A stretch of 8,780 bases of DNA from Pseudomonadota bacterium (GTDB taxonomy: Bacteria > Pseudomonadota > Gammaproteobacteria > Burkholderiales > Rhodocyclaceae): positions 1-8,780 of the forward strand of contig WRJU01000181.1 of assembly GCA_009778425.1 (NCBI GenBank), given 5' to 3'. A program made the translations under genes and the position numbers. Shown piece by piece: positions 6,269 through 8,780 of the stretch; positions within the stretch are counted from its first letter, which is position 1, and every line of letters begins with the position of its first letter. The notes under the pieces were generated by a model that was given only the letters and a program-made list of their open reading frames with translations, ran no database searches and was not told where the DNA came from.

Positions 6269-6334
6269 CAAAAGCAACCCCAAGGTTAAAGTGGTTTATT
6301 GTACCGTCTCCCGCAGCCTTGGCGCTCTCCCTTC
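6269..6334 (-). promoter_or_regulatory. accA upstream gap with candidate -10 box
   Basis: In the 66 bp between hslU and accA, TACAAT (6303-6298 on the minus strand) matches the -10 consensus at 5 of 6 positions and would place a start about 20-25 bases before the accA ATG. No good -35 box stands 16-18 bp upstream, and no terminator hairpin for hslU is visible, so read-through from hslVU is also plausible. Confidence 0.3.
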
Positions 6335-7672
6335 TCAGAGCACGTATCTGGCAAGGTCTTCACGACCCGCCACGCCTTCGAGGCGGGCGTCGACATAGGC
6401 GGTGTCGACGGTGAGGTCGCCCGCTTTGCCGTTACCGGCCTCGAAAGAGATTTCTTCGAGGAGCTTTTCCATCACCGTGTAGAGCCTTCGCGCGCCGATA
6501 TTCTCCGTCCTCTCATTGACCTGGAAGGCAATCTCCGCCAGACGGCGGATGCCATCCCCGGTGAAATTCAGCGCCACACCATCCGTGGCGAGCAGGGCTT
6601 CGTACTGGCGAGTGAGGCAGGCGTCGGTACTGGTCAGGATACGCTCAAAATCCTCAACGGACAGTGAATCGAGTTCGACGCGGATCGGGAAGCGCCCCTG
6701 CAATTCGGGGATCAGGTCGCTCGGGCGCGAGAGGTGGAACGCTCCACTGGCAATGAACAGGATGTGATCGGTCTTGACCATGCCGTACTTGGTCGAAACG
6801 GTTGCGCCTTCGACCAGTGGCAGCAGGTCGCGCTGCACGCCCTGACGGGAGACATCCGCGCCATGCGTTTCGCCGCGCGTGGCAATCTTGTCGATCTCAT
6901 CGAGGAAAACGATGCCGTTCTGCTCGACCGCGCGCAGAGCCTCGCTCTTGATTTCATCGTCGTTGATGAGTTTTGCGGCTTCTTCGTCGGTCAGGAGCCT
7001 CATGGCCTCGACAATCCGCAACCGCCGCATTTTCTTTTTGTTGCCCCCCATGTTTTGAAACATGCCCTGTATCTGTTGGGTCAGTTCTTCCATGCCCGGC
7101 GGAGCAAAAATCTCGGCGTGCATGAAGGAAGCAGCGACTTCGAGGTCGATTTCCTTGTCGTCGAGTTCGCCTTCGCGCAGTTTCTTGCGAAATTTCTGCC
7201 GTGTGCCGCCATCCTGCGCGTTATCACTTTCGACAACTCCGCGCACCGGGGGCAGGAGCGCGTCGAGCACCCGGTCTTCGGCAGCATCGAGCGCGCGATC
7301 CCGAACGAGCCTCATGGCGCGCTCGCGCCCGTCCTTGACGGCAATCTCCGCCAAATCGCGGATGATCGTGTCTACATCGCGCCCGACATAGCCTACTTCC
7401 GTGAACTTGGTGGCTTCGACCTTGATGAACGGGGCTTGCGTCAGGCGGGCAAGGCGGCGGGCAATCTCGGTCTTGCCCACGCCGGTGGGGCCGATCATCA
7501 GGATGTTCTTGGGGGTGATCTCGCTGCGCAGAGGCTCGGCCACCTGCGCGCGGCGCCAACGGCTGCGCAGCGCAACCGCCACGACCCGCTTGGCCTTGTG
7601 CTGTCCAACGATGTGCTTGTCGAGTTCGGAGACGATCTCTGCCGGAGTCATCCGGTTCATGGTTTCACTCAT
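6335..7672 (-). CDS. hslU: HslU, ATPase subunit of the HslUV protease
   Basis: HslU is the AAA+ (Clp/Hsp100 class) hexameric unfoldase that feeds proteins to the HslV peptidase in the cytoplasm. The 445-residue protein (E. coli 443) has the N-terminal MTPAEIVSELDKHIVGQ signature, Walker A GPTGVGKT (61-68) and pore loop GYVG (94-97). The family-specific I-domain (about 110-240) includes FAPPGMEELTQQIQGMFQNMGG. Walker B VFLDEID (255-261), an arginine-finger region QGRFPIR (about 325-331) and sensor 2 GARR (393-396) follow. The C-terminus ARYVL fits the conserved hydrophobic tail that docks into HslV. The ATG at 7672 overlaps the hslV stop as ATGA and has GAGGAA upstream within hslV, so translation is probably coupled. 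Every functional motif expected of an active subunit is present. Confidence 0.98.
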   Translation of the reverse strand: MSETMNRMTPAEIVSELDKHIVGQHKAKRVVAVALRSRWRRAQVAEPLRSEITPKNILMIGPTGVGKTEIARRLARLTQAPFIKVEATKFTEVGYVGRDVDTIIRDLAEIAVKDGRERAMRLVRDRALDAAEDRVLDALLPPVRGVVESDNAQDGGTRQKFRKKLREGELDDKEIDLEVAASFMHAEIFAPPGMEELTQQIQGMFQNMGGNKKKMRRLRIVEAMRLLTDEEAAKLINDDEIKSEALRAVEQNGIVFLDEIDKIATRGETHGADVSRQGVQRDLLPLVEGATVSTKYGMVKTDHILFIASGAFHLSRPSDLIPELQGRFPIRVELDSLSVEDFERILTSTDACLTRQYEALLATDGVALNFTGDGIRRLAEIAFQVNERTENIGARRLYTVMEKLLEEISFEAGNGKAGDLTVDTAYVDARLEGVAGREDLARYVL

Positions 7673-8208
7673 TCGCCCAGTTCCTCGATGACATGATTCT
7701 GGTTGGTGTAAATGCAGAGGTCGGCGGCAACCGTCAGGGATTTCGAGACGATCTCCTTCGGCATCAGTTCGGTATTTTCGAGCAACGCGCGCGCGGCGGC
7801 CTGTGCGTAAGGGCCGCCGCTGCCAATGGCGACGATGCCCTGCTCGGGTTCGAGCACGTCGCCGTTGCCGGTAATGACCAGCGAGTGCTCGCGGTCTGCC
7901 ACGGCAAGCATGGCTTCCAGCCGCCGGAGCATGCGGTCGGTGCGCCAGTCCTTGGCAAGCTCGACCGCGCTGCGCATCAGATTGCCCTGGTGCTTTTCGA
8001 GTTTGGCCTCAAACCGCTCGAACAGGGTGAAGGCATCGGCAGTGCCTCCGGCAAAACCGGCGAGAATGCGCCCGTCAAAGAGCGTTCGCACCTTGCGCGC
8101 GGATGCCTTGATGACGATGTTGCCAAGCGTGACCTGCCCGTCGCCGCCAAGCGCGACCTGGCGGCCACGGCGAACCGAAAGAATGGTCGTGCCGTGATAC
8201 TGTTCCAT
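7669..8208 (-). CDS. hslV: HslV, peptidase subunit of the HslUV protease
   Basis: HslV is the proteasome beta-like Thr peptidase that forms a double-hexamer chamber capped by HslU. The 179-residue product begins MEQYHG-TTILSVRRG. Cleavage before Thr7 would expose the catalytic N-terminal threonine; this six-residue propeptide is what I associate with betaproteobacterial HslV, while E. coli has only Met. Further conserved blocks are VALGGDGQVTLGN (about 18-30), ILAGFAGGTADAFTLFERFE (about 48-67), AVELAKDWRTDRMLRRLEA (about 81-99), ITGNGDVLEPE (about 113-123) and IGSGGPYAQAAARALLENT (about 127-145). No obvious Shine-Dalgarno precedes the ATG (AAGAAC at best). A consensus -10 box lies about 47 bp upstream. 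The gene overlaps hslU by 4 bp. Confidence 0.98.
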   Translation of the reverse strand: MEQYHGTTILSVRRGRQVALGGDGQVTLGNIVIKASARKVRTLFDGRILAGFAGGTADAFTLFERFEAKLEKHQGNLMRSAVELAKDWRTDRMLRRLEAMLAVADREHSLVITGNGDVLEPEQGIVAIGSGGPYAQAAARALLENTELMPKEIVSKSLTVAADLCIYTNQNHVIEELGE

Positions 8209-8306
8209 GAATGTTCTTGGGGATATACCCGCGCGTCCGGAAAAAAGGGGGAAGATTATACCGTATCGGCCGGATCAGCCGGATGCGGGAGGACGCGGCG
8301 CGGATG
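8209..8306 (-). promoter_or_regulatory. hslVU upstream region with consensus -10 box
   Basis: The 98 bp between the STAS gene and hslV contain a perfect TATAAT (8260-8255 on the minus strand), which would give a transcript leader of about 40 bases. The -35 region 17 bp upstream (TCCGGC) does not match TTGACA. I looked for a heat-shock sigma-32 promoter, since hslVU is heat-induced in E. coli, and found only a CCCCCTTTTTT run with no CTTGAA-like partner. A 7 bp direct repeat GCCGGAT occurs twice (around 8267-8285) just upstream of the -10 box. No clear terminator for the STAS gene is seen. Confidence 0.45.
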
Positions 8307-8780
8307 TCAGCCGCGCAACATCACCTGCGCCACCTGGTCGATGCTCATGACCCGCATCAGCGCACCGACCATTGCGTTGACCTTGTGCAACTGGACGACC
8401 TTGCCGCGCGCCTGGAGCGAGGCAAGCGCATTGAAGAGCGTTCCTGCCGCCACGAAATCGACCCGCCGCAACTGGCCGCAATCGACTACGACCATCTGCC
8501 GGGCGGAGGCGAACTCATCGAGCTTGCGGATTGCCTCGCTGCTCGAACCGGTCAGTTCATTGTCGAAACAGAATTCTTCCTCGCCATGTCCGGGAGAGGC
8601 TTCATCGGCGTCGGGCTGTTCCTGACCCGGCGAAGGCTGCTTCGATTCCCACGAAGGGGGGGATTCCTCGAAGGTTACGGCGTAATCGACCGCCAAATCC
8701 TCGAAACGCGAACTCTCGCCGGTATATTTCAGCATTTCCAGCATCAGCATCCAGTAATCGCGGTTCTCGGCCTGACCGGG
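8307..8780 (-). CDS. STAS-domain protein, 3' part only (5' end outside window)
   Basis: At least 157 residues are visible, and the frame is open to the right edge (PGQAENRDYWMLMLEMLKYTG...), so the start lies outside. The visible part has an N-terminal segment with LKYTGESSRFEDLAVDYAVTFEESPPSWE. An acidic, Pro/Gly/Glu-rich linker of about 25 residues follows (QPSPGQEQPDADEASPGHGEEE), and then a STAS domain (about visible residues 70-157) with QMVVVDCGQLRRVDFVAAGTLFNAL and GKVVQLHKVNAMVGALMRVM. STAS domains occur in anti-sigma-factor antagonists, in MlaB and in scaffold proteins. The usual D-S-x-G phosphorylation site reads D-F-V-A-A-G, so a SpoIIAA-like serine switch appears absent. The gene lies 98 bp upstream of hslV on the same strand. 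Its partner is unknown; an internal ATG at 8750 is not a likely start given upstream in-frame coding. Confidence 0.8.
   Translation of the reverse strand, partial: PGQAENRDYWMLMLEMLKYTGESSRFEDLAVDYAVTFEESPPSWESKQPSPGQEQPDADEASPGHGEEEFCFDNELTGSSSEAIRKLDEFASARQMVVVDCGQLRRVDFVAAGTLFNALASLQARGKVVQLHKVNAMVGALMRVMSIDQVAQVMLRG

Noticed and set aside
6388..6410. Two GTCGAC palindromes close together near the hslU 3' end
   Set aside because: They fall on Val-Asp codons (TVDTAYVDARLEG) and are explained by coding.
6734..7696. Long open frame (320 codons) on plus strand opposite hslU
   Set aside because: It mirrors hslU codons, has no recognisable domain, and hslU is fully conserved on the other strand; GC-rich codon use leaves such frames open.
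7693..8625. 310-codon plus-strand frame opposite hslV and the STAS gene
   Set aside because: Spans two well supported minus-strand genes and an intergenic promoter; no recognisable domain.

Overview
The window is a GC-rich stretch of chromosome from a proteobacterium, most likely a betaproteobacterium (perhaps Rhodocyclales-like). The assignment rests on four points: HslV has a six-residue MEQYHG propeptide ahead of its catalytic Thr; accA-tilS and hslV-hslU are paired; trmJ and suhB are divergent neighbours; and TrmJ carries an FGNEASGLSNEEL motif. This placement comes from remembered family features, not from a search. Nearly all coding capacity is housekeeping or regulatory, and I see no phage, CRISPR array, tRNA, rRNA or complete insertion sequence.

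Layout, left to right. Positions 1-168 (minus strand) hold a fragment of an RHS/YD-repeat protein with no start codon, running off the left edge. trmJ (minus, 178-933) and suhB (plus, 982-1800) diverge from a gap of under 50 bp. An HDOD-domain regulator (plus, 1903-2754) follows suhB after a 102 bp gap holding a strong dyad. An AT-rich 157 bp leader then precedes gdhA (plus, 2912-4243). From the right edge a block of minus-strand genes runs inward: the 3' part of a STAS-domain gene (8307-8780), hslV (7669-8208), hslU (6335-7672), accA (5303-6268) and tilS (4260-5297). hslV and hslU overlap by 4 bp, and tilS starts 5 bp after accA ends. gdhA and tilS converge with only 16 bp between them.

How the genes work together. 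HslV and HslU form the ATP-dependent HslUV protease. AccA is one half of the carboxyltransferase of acetyl-CoA carboxylase. TilS and TrmJ are tRNA-modification enzymes. GdhA assimilates ammonium into glutamate. SuhB is an inositol monophosphatase family enzyme. The HDOD and STAS proteins are probable non-catalytic signalling or scaffold proteins with unknown partners.

The most notable signals are two. First, a roughly 53 bp element of nested palindromes (4489-4541) lies inside the tilS reading frame and is translated as about 18 residues, as expected of a small palindromic repeat that inserted without breaking the gene. Second, the headless RHS core fragment abuts the 3' end of trmJ. I found no convincing new multi-gene system; the remaining findings are modest.
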